From Heterobasidion occidentale (lineage: Eukaryota; Basidiomycota; Agaricomycetes; Russulales; Bondarzewiaceae): a stretch of 64,000 nucleotides of DNA. Under the pieces are notes generated by a model that saw only the letters and a list, made by a program, of their open reading frames with translations, did no database searches and was not told the origin of the DNA. The DNA lies in NCBI GenBank assembly GCA_039111635.1, contig JBCAQO010000010.1, positions 1,612,001 to 1,676,000 on the forward strand, in the 5' to 3' direction. Both the position numbers and the translations under genes were made by a program. Positions 37,440 through 51,933 of the stretch are shown piece by piece; the first letter of the stretch is position 1; each line of letters opens with the position of its first letter.

Positions 37440-38545
37440 ACGCGTCACAGCCCTCCCCGACGCCTTCTTCTTAACGTCGGCCCGGCCTCGCAAGCGCCCT
37501 CGCCTCGTCCTCGACGTCACCTCTCCTTGACGACGACGGCACCTCCTGGACGCCTCCCCCACCGCGGCCTCCTCTTCCACCCCGTCCAAACGAGGATGAC
37601 GGCTACGATGCGCCCTCGTCTCTCACGTCGCCCTCATCTCCCTCGACCACGCACCTGGCTCCCTCGACCCCGCCGCCTGCAAGCCCCGCTGGACGACGGC
37701 CTGGACGACACCGACTCGGCCGCGCCCACCGACGGCTCCCTCGACGCCTCGTCATCCGGCTCTCGACGATGCGGCCGCCTCGCTGGACCCTGCCCGCTCC
37801 CTCGACCCCGCCGCCTGCACGCCCCGACCACGCCCCCACCTGGACGACGGCCTGGACGACGCCGCCTGGACGCCGCCGCCTGGCGGCTCCCTCGAAGACG
37901 CGGCCGCCTCGCTGAACGCTGCCGCTCCCTCCACCCCGCCGCCTGCACGCCCCCGCCTGGACGACGCCGACTCGGCCGCGCCTCACCGACGGCTCCCTCG
38001 ACGCCTCGTCGTCCGCCCTCGACGCGCGGCCGCCTCACTAGACCCTGTCGGCTCCTCGTCGACGACGCCGCCTGGACGCCCGGCACCTCTACGACGCGGC
38101 CGCCTCACTGGACCCTGCCCGCCTCCTCGACCCCGCCGCCTGCACGCTCCGACCATGTCCCGCCTGGACCACGGCCTGGACCACGGCGCCTGGACGATGC
38201 CGTCTGGACTACGCCGCCTGGACGACGCCGCTCCATCGACGGCGACTCATCTCTCCTCCTCCACGACAACGCCCGCCTCCCTCGACGATGACGTCCGCCT
38301 CCCTCGACGTGCACGACTCTCCGTCGACGGCGCCGCTCCACTCCACAGCAACTCCTGCCTCCTCGTTGGCGGCTCCTCGACGCTGGCGGGTCTCGCTGTC
38401 GACTCCCTCGGCGCTGCCGCCCACTTCTCTCGTCATCGGCCCTCTCCCGCCGCTCTCGTATCCGTCGACACTGCGCCGTTTTCGCGCCGCACCGTGTACG
38501 CCTCCTCGTTGTCGCTGATCGATAGCCTCCTGTACATACATACTT
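37440..38545. repeat. GC-rich low-complexity tract of degenerate CGACG/CGCCTGGACG units
   Basis: About 1.1 kb is made of irregular repeats around CTCGACG, GACGCCGCC and CGCCTGGACG. C is strongly enriched on the plus strand and G on the minus. It is open in several frames on both strands (for example 37527-38291), giving Arg/Pro/Asp/Leu-rich peptides, but this follows from the composition and I see no gene. Base composition is unlike all flanking sequence. Confidence 0.75.
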
Positions 38546-40401
38546 AGCAGTGGACCACTTGCACGCAATGAATTGTTAGTTTCCCAGTGACTGGCATGTG
38601 TGAACGGCATCCAGTAATGATATGGCAGCGCGCAGGGGCCAGCGAGAACAAGAAATCATCGTGCAACTTAACATCGATCGAGGTAACAAAGAGCCCGTCA
38701 TTCACACCAGGTTGCCATGTATCTGTGGTCGCTCGCTCGCGAACATGGACAAGTCCCAGGCGTAGACTTCACGTAGCGTACTCCCAATGCTATGCAATAT
38801 TTTCAGGTGATATCAAGGTGAAAAATGGTGGCGAATACTCACTGCTTCAGGTCGTGATGTTCCAGTTTCGGCCCATGCGGCTTTGACGTCCCGCCATCCA
38901 CGATCAGAGTGAGATCACTCTCTCTCAAGGCCGTACTCACGCGGTGGAGAGTGACGTTTCCCCATCTCTGGGACGCCAAGACGACTCGCAAGCCCTCCCG
39001 TTCATCAATCACGATACCGAGACGCGTCATTGCCTACGCTCTCGTTAGGCCATGACGCGCGCACCGGCAAACGGCATCACGTTGACGAAGTCGTGCCATC
39101 TGACAAAACGCTCGTGTGCCTATCCAGAAGCTTCTCCAAAACCTCCCATTTGCGTCAGTCAACTACCACAGCAGTGGAAGAGGAATCCTATCACCCGAGC
39201 GTCGTCGATTCACTGAGATTGTCGTCATGGGATCCAGGTTACACAGACGAGGGGTGGTCTTCACGCAAGTTGAGGATTGGGCGCTCGTTCAGCGTTTGGG
39301 TCTCGCTTATGTCGCACCTTCTCGGGATCTACATCTTACGTCAGTGGTGCTCACGGCCTCTCAGCTCTGAACAAGCGGTCGAGCAGAATGCATGCGCTTG
39401 TGTCAGTCTGGTCGGGCACAACACCCTCAAGAGGGGGGCTTCCATCTAAGCGCGCGGTCGACACGTCGGTGACCACGCTCAGCCCGAAGTCATCCGTCCG
39501 TCCCCGCTCAAGGCGCGCCTGCAAGGCATCCCAGGGCATGCAACTGCTCCTCCTCATACTCCCTCCACTCCACGACGAATCTGCATTTGGTTACACCTCG
39601 CCAACTCGCAAGGCTGCAGCGCAAGTCCAAACCACAGCCATCCATCGCATACCCACTCGCCTGTGTAGACCCACACTCATCACTCACGATCCACCCTCAA
39701 CGTTTCAATCTAGATAGTGGCGAGTCTCAGCTGACTCTCTGGCTCGCCGTCGTCTTGGTCAGACTCATCTCATTCCCCAGATCGTTCCCATGGGTCGAAA
39801 CGTCCGCCCCGTCGTTGCCTCCCTCCTCCCCGTCCTCCATGTCACGACCTCCACTCCAACGCGAGCACCTCCGCTCAGCAGAAGGCCATGTACAAGGGCA
39901 CGAAACCCTCCCAATCGGACAGCCCGAAAGCGAAGGAAGTGGGGGAAGTGGGTGCTCGCGCGGACTATCGAGAAGGCGGGTGACGAGGACGGCCAGTGGG
40001 CTACTGTGTGTGTATCGGTTTCACCGTCCATCGTCCGTGCTGGCCTCATCTGGGTCATGATCGCGGGCAGGAAGAAGTCAGGCGGTTCCGCGAAGGCATC
40101 ATTGCAGCGTCTCTCTTTCCTCCGATCTGGGCCAGGCGTCGCAGCTGAGGGCGTCCCGGGATTTTGACAGGCGGGTCGGTCCTCGGTGCCTGCGTGGAAG
40201 TATATCAGCAAATTTCTCGAGGCGCGCGCACGATGTGTGTGTCGGTGGCTGCAAACCCGTCCGGCTGTACATTGGGGTGCGCGTGTAGCCTGAAGACACA
40301 GCATTTCTAGAGGAAGACACTCTCAGAAAAGCTGTCGGGGAGGATGGATGGTTATGTGAGAAGAGCAACGTTGTGGAAAATGGTTTGAATGTGGCGCGAC
40401 A
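38546..40401. other. Region without a recognised gene, left of the gap
   Basis: Several short frames exist on both strands (for example 39030-39449 plus, 39765-40304 minus). None resembles a family I know, and no consistent splice pattern was found. Decayed gene remnants are possible. The sequence ends at the N run. Confidence 0.45.
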
Positions 40402-40501
40402 NNNNNNNNNNNNNNNNNNNNNNNNNNNNNNNNNNNNNNNNNNNNNNNNNNNNNNNNNNNNNNNNNNNNNNNNNNNNNNNNNNNNNNNNNNNNNNNNNNN
40501 N
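40402..40501. other. Assembly gap (100 N)
   Basis: One hundred consecutive N, the conventional size for a scaffold gap of unknown length. It lies between the two copies of the duplicated block, so the linkage of the left and right halves of the window rests on scaffolding evidence only. Confidence 0.99.
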
Positions 40502-41002
40502 GCAAGTCGTCTAGGTCGGGGAGGTCGGTGCTGGTGAAGAGCAGGACGGGCTCCGACGCGGCGCGCGCGCCTGCCGGGGCGACGCTGACGAGGCAGGATT
40601 CTGGGGTGCTCGGGAAAGAGGATCAGGAGTACGTGCGGAGGAGCTTTATCGAAGCGGACGGGCGGTGACGGCGTGAGGGGTTTTTTTCGTTTTCTTTCGC
40701 GGGTCCGGGACATTTTTTGATTCTTTTTCGCATCGAATTAAGTTGATCTTGTTTTTCTGCTTGCGTTACACGGAAGGCCAGCGATGGCCGACTGGACGGT
40801 GCCATTGTGTTTTTATGTAACTTTTATTATCCATTTTATATACAGCCCTCTGTTTGTCGGTACACTATCCACGGGTGAATAGACCGTTACGCGTCTTACT
40901 ATCGTCACGCCGGAAGCTTGCATATAACGTAGTCCGAATAAAATACGTATGTATAGTAAGTACAGAGGTCAAAGACGAAGAGAGGAACACGACAACGCAA
41001 GA
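40502..41002. other. Intergenic, 3' side of VPS26
   Basis: A GC-rich start next to the gap, then a T-rich stretch probably holding the 3' UTR of VPS26. Nothing else recognised. Confidence 0.5.
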
Positions 41003-42244
41003 TCAATTCTGGGCACACAAGTGGCTGATGAGCGAGATGAACAATGGACAGTCAGTGGAATCGCGGACCTCTGGTATCCTGAAGATGGTAATTTCCTGCT
41101 GTTTGAAGTAGCGTCGGTTCTCCTCGTCGACGAGGACGAGGTTCAAATAGTACCGCGTGCTGAACTTCTTGTTGACATCACGGAACGTCGGCGTGAGGTC
41201 GAATCCGCCGAGGAACAACCGGATCGGAATCGTTTCTCCTGTGGAATGATACATATTAGGATGTCCTGGGGAATTTTTGCAGAAGGGACACACCTCGCAC
41301 GGGTGCGCCGTCCATGATCTCGAATTTGGTGATGGTCTCGCTCTCGTTATATTGATTCGGTGGTGAGCCCGTCGTCTCCCTCCGTATGATCGACAGCTCC
41401 ATGTGCTTAATCTTTATGCGGACGAGCAGGAAGTATATCTTGCCGACGATGACGTCCTTCAAGTGATACCTGCACTACCAAAGATCAGCACAGCAAAAAG
41501 AAGGCAGTGCAGGTACGCGCTTGGATTTATTGTACTCGAACTCGATGTGCAGGCAGTCTTCGATCCCGACCTCCATTTTGATGGAATTGTTACTATCTGG
41601 AGGCATGCGGAAGGAATGGACCCATATGTCCTTGTCTTTCGTGACGTCGGCCATCCTCCGCGATATTGTGACCCGCACAAAGTACCTGCACACCAAACGC
41701 CCCGGTGGTCAGCGACAGACTCTGAGCCGGGGAGAGATGCATGACGCACCGCAGCTTGACGTTGATGCCCTGGTAGCTCTCATACTGCTTCTCGACGTTC
41801 TTGAACAAAAAGTCGAACGTCTGTGCTTGGCGCAGTTCGCCCGGCGCCGCGAGCTCCTGCGAAAGCGAAAGAAACTCCTGGTGATGGCCCCGATCATAGA
41901 ACAGCTCTGCCCGTCGTCAATCAGCGCCCACGACGCTCGCCCCCAGCCGACGGCTTCGCGGCTCACCGATATTCCCCACAAACTCGACCTTTATCCCGTC
42001 GTGCACTATCTTCTTGCCGTCGCGCACCCTGACTGTGACCTGGGGCGGGAAGCGGACATCGGGCTGTGCACGATCGAGACGGGGCAGGGAGACGCACCTG
42101 GCCGGCGACGGCATCTCCGTCGTAGTACACAGGGCACGAGACGATGCGGTCCTTCTCGCCCTTGACGTCCACTTTCTTTCGGATATCCTCCCCCTCCAGT
42201 CTCACGTCGACGTCCACCGGTGACGCGAAGAAGTAAGTCGCCAT
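41003..42244 (-). CDS. VPS26: Retromer subunit VPS26
   Basis: VPS26 is the arrestin-fold subunit of retromer, which recycles receptors from endosomes to the Golgi. The protein starts MATYFFASPVDVDVRLEG (ATG at 42242-42244). Next come YYDGDAVAGQVTVRVRDGK, HDGIKVEFVGNI, ELAAPGELRQAQTFDFLF and KQYESYQGINVKLRYFVR. The highly conserved core follows (NNSIKMEVGIEDCLHIEFEY; VIVGKIYFLLVRIKI; FEIMDGAPVRGETIPIRLFL; RDVNKKFSTRYYLNLVLVDE; RRYFKQQEITIFR). It ends LISHLCAQN with the stop at 41003-41005. About six short introns are needed, and every conserved block is found in order. The length of about 320 residues is normal. No defect was seen. Confidence 0.95.
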
Positions 42245-42847
42245 GTCGGTTGCGCAGTGTGTGAGGCGATTTGCTTGCTTTCCTGTCGAATAGGGAGATG
42301 GGTTGGTTACTGATACAACGCAAGGTTATTTACGACGGAAAGACTACGGTGGATGCGAGTAGTAGAGGCCCACGCAGACGCGCTCAGCGGAGTTTCCGAC
42401 GCGGTTGCAGCGCTGTGCCTGGCTGCAAGTACGGTGACCCGGGGCCTACCTGCCAGCTAATTATCACTTCAGAGCCCCCGAGGACACCGGCCGATCTCTT
42501 GAGCAGTTTTGTGTTGAATTTTGTCGAGGCCCACTAGACACAAGATGAGGAGCCATGGTCTATGCTCGTGCGCTTGAGAACACGATGACAATATAATTCC
42601 CGTGACTGTAATCGAAGGAGCTGTTTCTAAAAACCGTCAATGCCACGCTCATTTTTATTTTTACAACAGCGATGAAGCCGCTGAGTATGGGTGGAAGGAG
42701 TGTGTATGCACAGACAACTCAGAGGCGGGCTCAATTACGAGGTGACAATCCTACAATCAAGACGACTCCGCTGATCCAGTCCAATGCTGTCTCTGCGAGT
42801 TGTGGGCGCTCGCACATATACCAACACGGTTCAAACCCTATCATACT
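42245..42847. other. Intergenic, upstream of VPS26
   Basis: Promoter side of VPS26. Small frames (for example 42271-42537 plus) have no recognised similarity. Confidence 0.5.
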
Positions 42848-43440
42848 CTACTGCGCCTCACATATGCGAACAGCTACATCACAGACAAGCTGCCCATGTC
42901 TCCGAAGAACACTGATTGCATCTTTGTTGAGTGCCACGGCGCATATTGCTGAACTACCTCCCTTTTCCTGCATTTTCCAATATGTATCTGCTGCTCGAGT
43001 GTCTTCATAGAATTTGACCATCAACGGCTTCTTAAGATCTACGACATCGTTCTGAACAGAAAAATAACACGTAAGTTTCAGGTTATTTTCCAGGGTGTCA
43101 AGATGATATATACCACGATCTTTGCCGGCGTCCATTCCCATTCCCCGCATGTCACTTTGGCTGGCACCAGGCATGATAACTATGGAACAAACAACAAACG
43201 GTTAGAAGATGTGAATAAGCCATAGTGAATGATTCACTTACAATGTCAAGCACCCGTTCGGCCACGTCCCAAGGAGTGCATAACGGTTCAGCACACTCCC
43301 CATCAGCCCAAGCTTCATCCAAAACGGGATACACGAGCATGCGGGAGCCCAACCGTCGCCCAGGCTTAGTCAATATAGCTTCATACCAAACTATATCCAG
43401 GTCGAGCTGTCGATTCAGGCGAGCGAATCAAAGATAGTTC
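42848..43440 (-). CDS. Hypothetical protein
   Basis: Two consecutive exons seem to code. Upstream is YEAILTKPGRRLGSRMLVYP to WADGECAEPLCTPWDVAERV. After a short intron comes GIYHLDTLENNLKLTCYFSV, then KPLMVKFYEDTRAADTYWKM, ending VAVRICEAQ with the stop at 42848. The second exon looks like a compact globular domain. An upstream exon around 43440-43750 may belong to it. The family is not recognised and the start is not known. Confidence 0.35.
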
Positions 43441-44522
43441 CAGATTTGAAATAGAACGGACGCACTAGCGTATATTGATGCCCAACAGTCACTATCTGGG
43501 CCTCCGTCCACTTCAGCCACCGACTTCTCCGACCAGGCTTACTGCCAAACCTTCGGATCTTTATCACACTGCCTTCCTGTGATGGCGGAAGGGTTCTTGA
43601 TCAATCAGATCTACAAACATTTTAACTTGGCGACTCACTTGAAGGTAGTTGTATTCCTCGTCATGTATTTTGACTGTGCCTACGGTCAACGAAACCCAGT
43701 GATGTATGTAAATGATGGGGTGGCAGACGAGGAGATAGGGTACGTACATTGTTTGAGAGCAGATGCGATCGACTGCAACGTTTCAAGATCGCATGGTAGC
43801 GCAACGCTGGAACCTGAAACTTCGGTGAGCATGGTATGAGGCGATGATCAATGCTATGGGGGGAGAGTGAAGTTCTGATATAGGCCAGCACATTTGTGAA
43901 TGTTGGCTTTAAGACCAGCGCAAGGATTGTGGCAATGGCGGTTCAGAGGCAAAATTTGACAGCGATGACGGTAAAGAGGCCTTTGCACCGATGAGTCCAA
44001 AACAACAAAGGCCCTCGGTCGCAGTGCACCGGCCACATGTCAGCGTTAACGAAGAAAGCAACAAAACGCCACAATGACGGAACAAGCTTAGAGAAAGCGG
44101 TCGACCATGGCCAAAGCGAAGTTTGATAGATTCAACGGCAAAGCGTTAGCCGAAGACCATCAGTGCGAGTTCATTCTGGTCTATCCAAAGCCAACGTTGA
44201 ATCAGTGGTCAACTGCACACGCGGTAGATACATGCCATTCTGAGTTTCTTCGCGCCTGTACTTTCACGGTAGTCCTGAGAGTCAATCGTTGTCTGAAAAG
44301 GGGTGAATCCGGGTACATACCGTTCAATCGGCGAGAACGGCGCCAACGCCATTATTCCGTATCGTCCACGCGTCGCGGTGAGATAGAGCAGCAGACGAAT
44401 ATTTCCAAATATGTATGTACATTGCAGCATGTGGCCCAAAGGGAGCTGAAATTTGAACAGCTTGAAGATGGAGCTAAACTATAAGTATGAGGTGTCATGG
44501 TATAACAACAACAAGGCAGAAA
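43441..44522. other. Region without a supported gene
   Basis: Short frames on both strands (43564-43749 minus, 44107-44484 plus) resemble nothing I know. Part may hold 5' exons of the hypothetical gene at 42848. Confidence 0.4.
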
Positions 44523-46640
44523 TCAGAAATCCCCGAGGTCAAGTTCTATTGACTCCAAGACTTGCGACTCAAAGTCTTTCTTCGGTGTACCCTTAGATGC
44601 GCTCACGCCGCTTGATAGAGTAGAGGGCGGTAGAGGAGACACAGAGCCCGAAGTGGCAGCTTGGGTACCAAGGGATGGTGTTCCGTTTGCATGAGGTGTG
44701 CTTGGCCTGCGCATGTTTTGGTCCGCACAAAAGAGAAGCCATGGGCGTTTCGAAACGAGCGTGAATAAGCGATCACAAACCTGGAAGCATACATCCGCGG
44801 AACAGTTCGAAGTCGGGCACTTGGATCCGCAGGCACAGGCGTCCCAGCTCCGCTCCGGGCCAACTTCCGCTCCTTCCGCTTGCGTTCAGCCTCCAAGAGC
44901 TCCGCTTTCCGCACAGCCTCCATATTAGCTTTTCGGTTGCGTTCATTTACCTTTGCTAAGATGTCGTCGGGCTCGTCCTCTGGCACCGTCTGGCCATTGT
45001 GCACGGCAGCGCGGCTAGCCAACTCTCTCAGCTGTACATCAATATTTTCAACCTCCACTCTGTCGTTTCGCCTCAGGGCAAGCGTCCGAGCTTGAATTAG
45101 CCGTGACTTCTCCATGGTAAACGATACTCCGGATTGCTTGTGGCTTTGTATTTGACTTTTGCGAGCAAGCATTGCCGTTATATCGCTCTATCATGAGCGG
45201 CTTAGTGACGCGTGAGTGACTCACCACGAACTGCACAAACCTCTGTTAGGGGCTGGCTGGCCAACTTGATGAGCTGCGCATTCTTTTTCTCAATCTGTCG
45301 CTTCCCAGGCAACTTCAGGCGGTCATGCTCATATACCATCACCAAGCGGTCGAACTCTCGCTAAAGCCACTTCAGAAGAAGGCTCAGTCACAAGAAGCAT
45401 GTTTCAGAACCAACCTGTGTGAACATGGCATTGGAGACTTTATCCATAGGAAACGCCCTCAAGGATTGGCCATGTTTGATATCGACAGTTTGATTGGCAA
45501 TCTGGTCGTTTATCTTGTATGGTTTGATGAGATCGACGGATAAGTCTGCGTGATATGAGTAGGCAGTCAAGGCGAAAGCAGCGTCGAGCATACTTTGTAT
45601 CTCGCATATGCGATATACTGACTGTCCATCATCAGCCCCAATGAGGTACCGTACCCAGGCGCCTACAAATGAAGTTTGACGTTGAGGTCTCGATTGTGGG
45701 GTATGTCCTGTCTCACCTTTGACATATTCTTCAAACCATGGCGACAAGTAATGTTTTGCGAGCATGTCGCGAGATAATCGAATCTTTTCAAGATCTTGCA
45801 ATGTCACACGATCTTCATCTGGATGAGCCTTGTTGAGTAGTTTCCTCTCTTTCTCCTCCTCTTCCTCTAGTTTGCTGATTTGGCCATCCTCTTCTTCTGC
45901 AGAGTCCGTCTCCATTTCCATCGAGGAAGCTGATTGTTCGCGTTTTGGGGACATATGGAACTGGAAGAGGTCAGAATGAAATTCTGAGATGCTTATCGAA
46001 ACGTACTCGTTTCTTCTCATCTTTCGCTTTCCGCTTCGCTTTCAACTCATCCAACTTTGATGACTTTTCTTTCGTGGCGCCTCGGACGGCATGATGCCCT
46101 AAGAAGAGAGGGGAGTGAGAAAACACTCTGAGCAGATGGTAATGTGCGCACGTTTCGCGGCTTTAGACACAGTATCCCCGTCACCAGATTTCTGTGCTTT
46201 GAGCATCTGAATGAGATTCCGCTTGTCTTGTATCCTCTGCATCTCTTCAAGGCGCTGAGCAAGAACCTCCTCGCGCTCAATTTCTGGCATGCTTAATAAA
46301 CTGGATCGGTGGAGTCGTCAGCTCAGGCAAGCATATGAGGGCGAATGCTACTACATACTTCTGACGGTCAGCCTCATCAACATACTTCCCGTCAAATGGA
46401 TAGGGATTGAGATCCTCGATCTCTTCTTCACTTTCTGGTTCGTCTTCAGATGTTTCGAGTTTGACACTGAGAAGATACTCTGTAACGTTCTGAAGCGAGC
46501 ATGGAAGACAAAGCAACGCACTCTGGCTTGCGTCGTTTCGACCCAGAACTCTTCGTCTGACGTCGCTTTCGCTTCTTTTCCGATGCACCAGCGAGTTCCA
46601 GCAGCTCGTCAGAAAAGTCACCCTCCGAGTCGGTCGCCAT
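44523..46640 (-). CDS. RTF1: RNA polymerase-associated protein RTF1
   Basis: RTF1 is the Plus3-domain subunit of the Paf1 transcription-elongation complex and promotes H2B ubiquitylation in the nucleus. The start MATDSEGDFSDELLELAGAS (ATG 46638-46640) leads into a basic KKRKRR region. Acidic ESEEEIEDLNPYPFDGKYVD and MPEIEREEVLAQRLEEMQRI follow. The Plus3 domain begins RVTLQDLEKIRLSRDMLAKH and continues through YLIGADDGQSVYRICEIQ, VDLIKPYKINDQIANQTVDI and RAFPMDKVSNAMFTQ. A coiled C-terminal part (RKANMEAVRKAELLEAERKR) and a Ser/Thr/Pro tail end SIELDLGDF then TGA at 44523-44525. Several short introns separate these blocks and all are in family order. Confidence 0.93.
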
Positions 46641-47447
46641 TGATGATAGTAGTGAGCAGAAGGGTGGGATGATGGAAAGTTGAGACAAGCAAGGCCCAAG
46701 GCGCCACGCTCGGGTGACAGGAGTATGGCACGTGCGCGGATCGGTTCAGCCGCACTACCGGCTTCCAGCATTTTATCATAAATTTAGCCCATATCGAGAA
46801 CATAAACACCTAATTTACACGCTCAGAATAAAAAAGCTCCGCCTCTCCGCGTCAAAATATCTATACGAGCAGATCTCAGCTCATGTTGCGAACGAAGTGA
46901 TTCTCTCTCCTGCTGGCTTGTCAGGATTTTGTTAGGTCAAATCCATTCTGCTTAGCGTGGATGGCCTGAAGTCGCCGGCCTCTTGCTCTCTCGATTGATC
47001 TATGGGGCACCGAGTCTGTCAGGCTCGACAACGACCGTGTTTAAAATATAGACCAGACCAAAGTGGTACGCTTTTTTGATAGTTAGCCCTGGTTGTTCGT
47101 GAAACCCCAGTCTCCTGCATTAGCATGGTCGAAAATGATGTATTTGTGATTGAGATACCCCATCTAGCAAACACGATATTCGTAGCTCTTTCAAGGACCA
47201 CATCGAGCTAGCGAGTGGACAGCTTGCATCAACTGGCCTGCTTTTGGCCGTCGTGTCTCAATCTAACTTCTTCTGTGACTTGTCTGGGGTCTTAAATGGC
47301 GTACCAACTGCAAGCTGGAGCGATTTTATACAGTGAATCTGCTCCTCGCCCTCTTGTTTGTCTTCTGATAGAGTATATATGCAGTCTCCCGCCCCGATGG
47401 GCAATGTAGGCAGGCACAAACAGAAATTATAATACGCGCAGACAAGC
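46641..47447. other. Intergenic between RTF1 and SOF1
   Basis: Promoter side of RTF1 and 3' side of SOF1. Small open frames (for example 47019-47201 minus) have no recognised similarity. Confidence 0.5.
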
Positions 47448-49307
47448 TCATGTTTGTTCCGCGATGACGACCTTCTTTCTCTCTGCCTTTGGCTTGTTGT
47501 CCCCTGCCCGCGTGTGCTTCCGTCTGCGCTCCTCCTTGACACGCTGAGCCTCCAGCATCGTGCGCTTGAGGGCCGCAGCCTTGTAAACCGGCTTCGGGAT
47601 GTGGCGGCTCCTGTATTGGAGATCTGAATAAGAAAACCGCAAGGGGGTTACGGATGGTTCGCAAACGCACCGCTGCACTTTTCCGATCTGCGTGTCCATC
47701 TTCCATCGCTCTTTGAGGGTATCGCGATATTCGATCGCCGCGCGTTCTCTCGCGGTGATGATGCCGAGTTTTTCTGACGCGTTGGACTTCCAGACTCGAA
47801 CGTTGCCGTCGTCCGAACCCGATAGCACGAATCGCGCATCCGCGGTGAACACCGTCGACAGCACTCTGCACCCAACCGATCAGCCGTCAGACCCACACTT
47901 CGTTTTTGAAAAACGCACCTTTGCATGCGTTTGGTATGATATACTTCGGGGGCGGAACCGTGTCCCTCTTTCCAAATCCGCACTGTCCGGTCCCATCCTC
48001 CACTGACGAATTCCTGTCCTGTCGGACTCCAATCGCAGCTCATGACTGCCGCCACATGGGCCTTGTATATCTGCGTTGGCGTTTCCATTGACCGGATGTC
48101 GAAGGTGTATAAATTGTGGTCCTCCGAGGCGAGAAGCACAGACGTAGGAAATGTCGGTGACCAAGCTAGCGAATTGTTGCGCATCTGCAAGATGAAGATG
48201 TTCAAACTCTATTTTTCGACAAGAGAAAATTTTGAACGAACCTGCATGACGAGTCTGCGCTCTGCCTTTCCTGTCCGAATGTCGTACAGGGTAAAAGTCC
48301 GATCCGAGCCTATGCTAGCTAGAACGGATGGTTCAGCTGCATTGAAGCGGACGCTCGTGATGGTCTCGGTGGATGTGGGAAAAGTGAGATTTGAGATGGG
48401 AGCGCTCCTGAATCGTTGTCAGCGCGCGCAGTCAGGCATTGACCGTGATACCTACTTGGTTTCGTCCCATACTTGCACGATGTTGGACGCGGTCGCAAAC
48501 AAAGGGTCGTTACGATGATGATCTATTGAACTAGGGGGGCAACATTATTCCTGAGAAATAGCAGATGAATGAAGCAGAGGCTTACTTGAATAAGGTTTTT
48601 CCTGGGTAGACATGCAAGGGTTTTGGCTAAACGCTCGCCAAATTAGGTCGATCCAAATCTTAAGAACAAGCGTGAACGTGCCTCCGATGGCCCTGCTCCC
48701 GTCAAGTCATCCCCCGACGGTCTCAAATCCCACATTTTTATGTTGTGGTCAACGCCACAACTCAGTATTCTCGTCTGATCAGCAAAGCACAATCCAGACA
48801 CTTTCCCCTTGTGTGCCCCGGGAAATTTGGCCAACCGCGTCCTCCGCGCCAAGTTGTGTAATATGATCTCTAGAAAGGGTAAAAACAAAAACAAAGCAGA
48901 GATGAGCTGAAGAGCAGCAAGACATCACACGCACACTACAAGCACGTCTAGCGGAGGAAAACACGGCGTATGTCACGTACCTCCGTCCCAGCTCCCACTC
49001 GCCACGTCCGTCACTGAGTCTGGCTTTCGCACCATCACCTCGACTGCGTCCACGTGGCCCTCCAGACTGGCAATGAACGGCTTCGCGAACATGCGCTCCA
49101 TCTTCGCAGCGTTCAGCGCACGCGTCCGCTCGCGCGCGCGCGAGAACGGGTGCATTTTGGGATCCAGGTTGCGCTGGGTCGGTGTGGGGTCTCCCGGACG
49201 TGCGGGAAGGTGCGCAGAGGGAGCATGCTGGAGGACTGATATTTTCTGAGGACAGAATAAAGTGAAGGAGCAGGACGGGTGTATTGAAAAAAAAGACTCA
49301 CTACCAT
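47448..49307 (-). CDS. SOF1: WD40 ribosome-biogenesis protein SOF1/DCAF13
   Basis: SOF1/DCAF13 is a nucleolar WD40 protein of the small-subunit processome. The predicted start codon at 49305-49307 stands alone as a first exon. A 59-bp intron (49246-49304) follows, then exon 2 from 49245 gives K-I-S-V-L-Q to complete the conserved M-K-basic start. Conserved blocks follow: MHPFSRARERTRALNAAKME, RMFAKPFIASLEGHVDAVEV, GLCFADQTRILSCGVDHNIK, SVRFNAAEPSVLASIGSDRT, MRNNSLAWSPTFPTSVLLAS, CDWSPTGQEFVSGGWDRTVR and FTADARFVLSGSDDGNVRVW. The Sof1 C-terminal part (ALKRTMLEAQRVKEERRRKH) ends VVIAEQT then TGA at 47448. All exons are open. Its 5' end lies inside the duplicated block. Confidence 0.92.
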
Positions 49308-49722
49308 GGTGCGGGCGCTGACGCCTATAGAGAACTTTCTTCAAACGTCCTAGAGATTTTGATATAATACACGGTCCGATCACCAAAGCAACCTTTTGTA
49401 GGAGTAGAATAAAGTGCGCAGAAGAACAAGCCAGAAATTCGGTGTAATTGAGTGTGGCTGAAGTAGACGTGAGATTGTTTGGACAAGCGAACCGATCTGG
49501 ATTTCGATCATATCCACGGGCTTGTTGAGATGATGAACTCAATGATTTCAAGCGCTCGATGAAACACGGCGACTCTTATTTTATTTCCTCATTCAAGGTC
49601 TAGTAAGACCGGATAAAACTCCTTTCTCTCTCGATACAAATACATGTCTCGTAGCTACATTCAAATTACGATCCAAATCGAGTGACTGCATATGAACCAT
49701 CGCCCCGACCATGGCGCAATAC

Positions 49723-51409
<1,687 letters not shown>

Positions 51410-51933
51410 GCTGGCTGAAAGCTGTCGGATACGAACTCAAAGGGCAATTATGAGAAGGACTGTCGATCATTCTGTGGCCCTTATATATGCACGAATGGCG
51501 ATATTTGAACCCCGCTTCTCGACGTCTGTTCTCAAGAAATAGCGTCATGAGTTCGACTGACCCACATCCCGATATAGCCTGCTGCATGATAGCGGTCTAT
51601 GCACGCGCCTTCAAAGTGGGTTTTCAATAACGAAGTATGATTTGATGGGTTGTCGGCATATGAAGATATGTGCGCCGTCGCATGTTCGCAAACGCGCCGA
51701 CGATGCTGCCAGCTGTGATCGAGTCGAGGGAGGTCGAGGGGCTCGAGAGCCTGTGCGGTATCACGCTTTCGTCATTTGTCACGAGGGATGTCACAGAGTC
51801 GCTTCGCGGCGTCACGTCATCACACGATGATCTGTCACAGCGAGCCGTTGACTGCCGTTGTGTTGTTCACGTCTACCCTCGCCGCCACTCCTTGCCGTTG
51901 CATGCAACGACGCCCTCGCTCCAGGCGACATCG

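Noticed and set aside
37527..38291. A 254-codon open frame rich in Arg, Pro, Asp and Leu
   Set aside because: The whole tract is low-complexity and GC-rich, so several frames on both strands are open; no domain, no splice pattern and no conserved motif.
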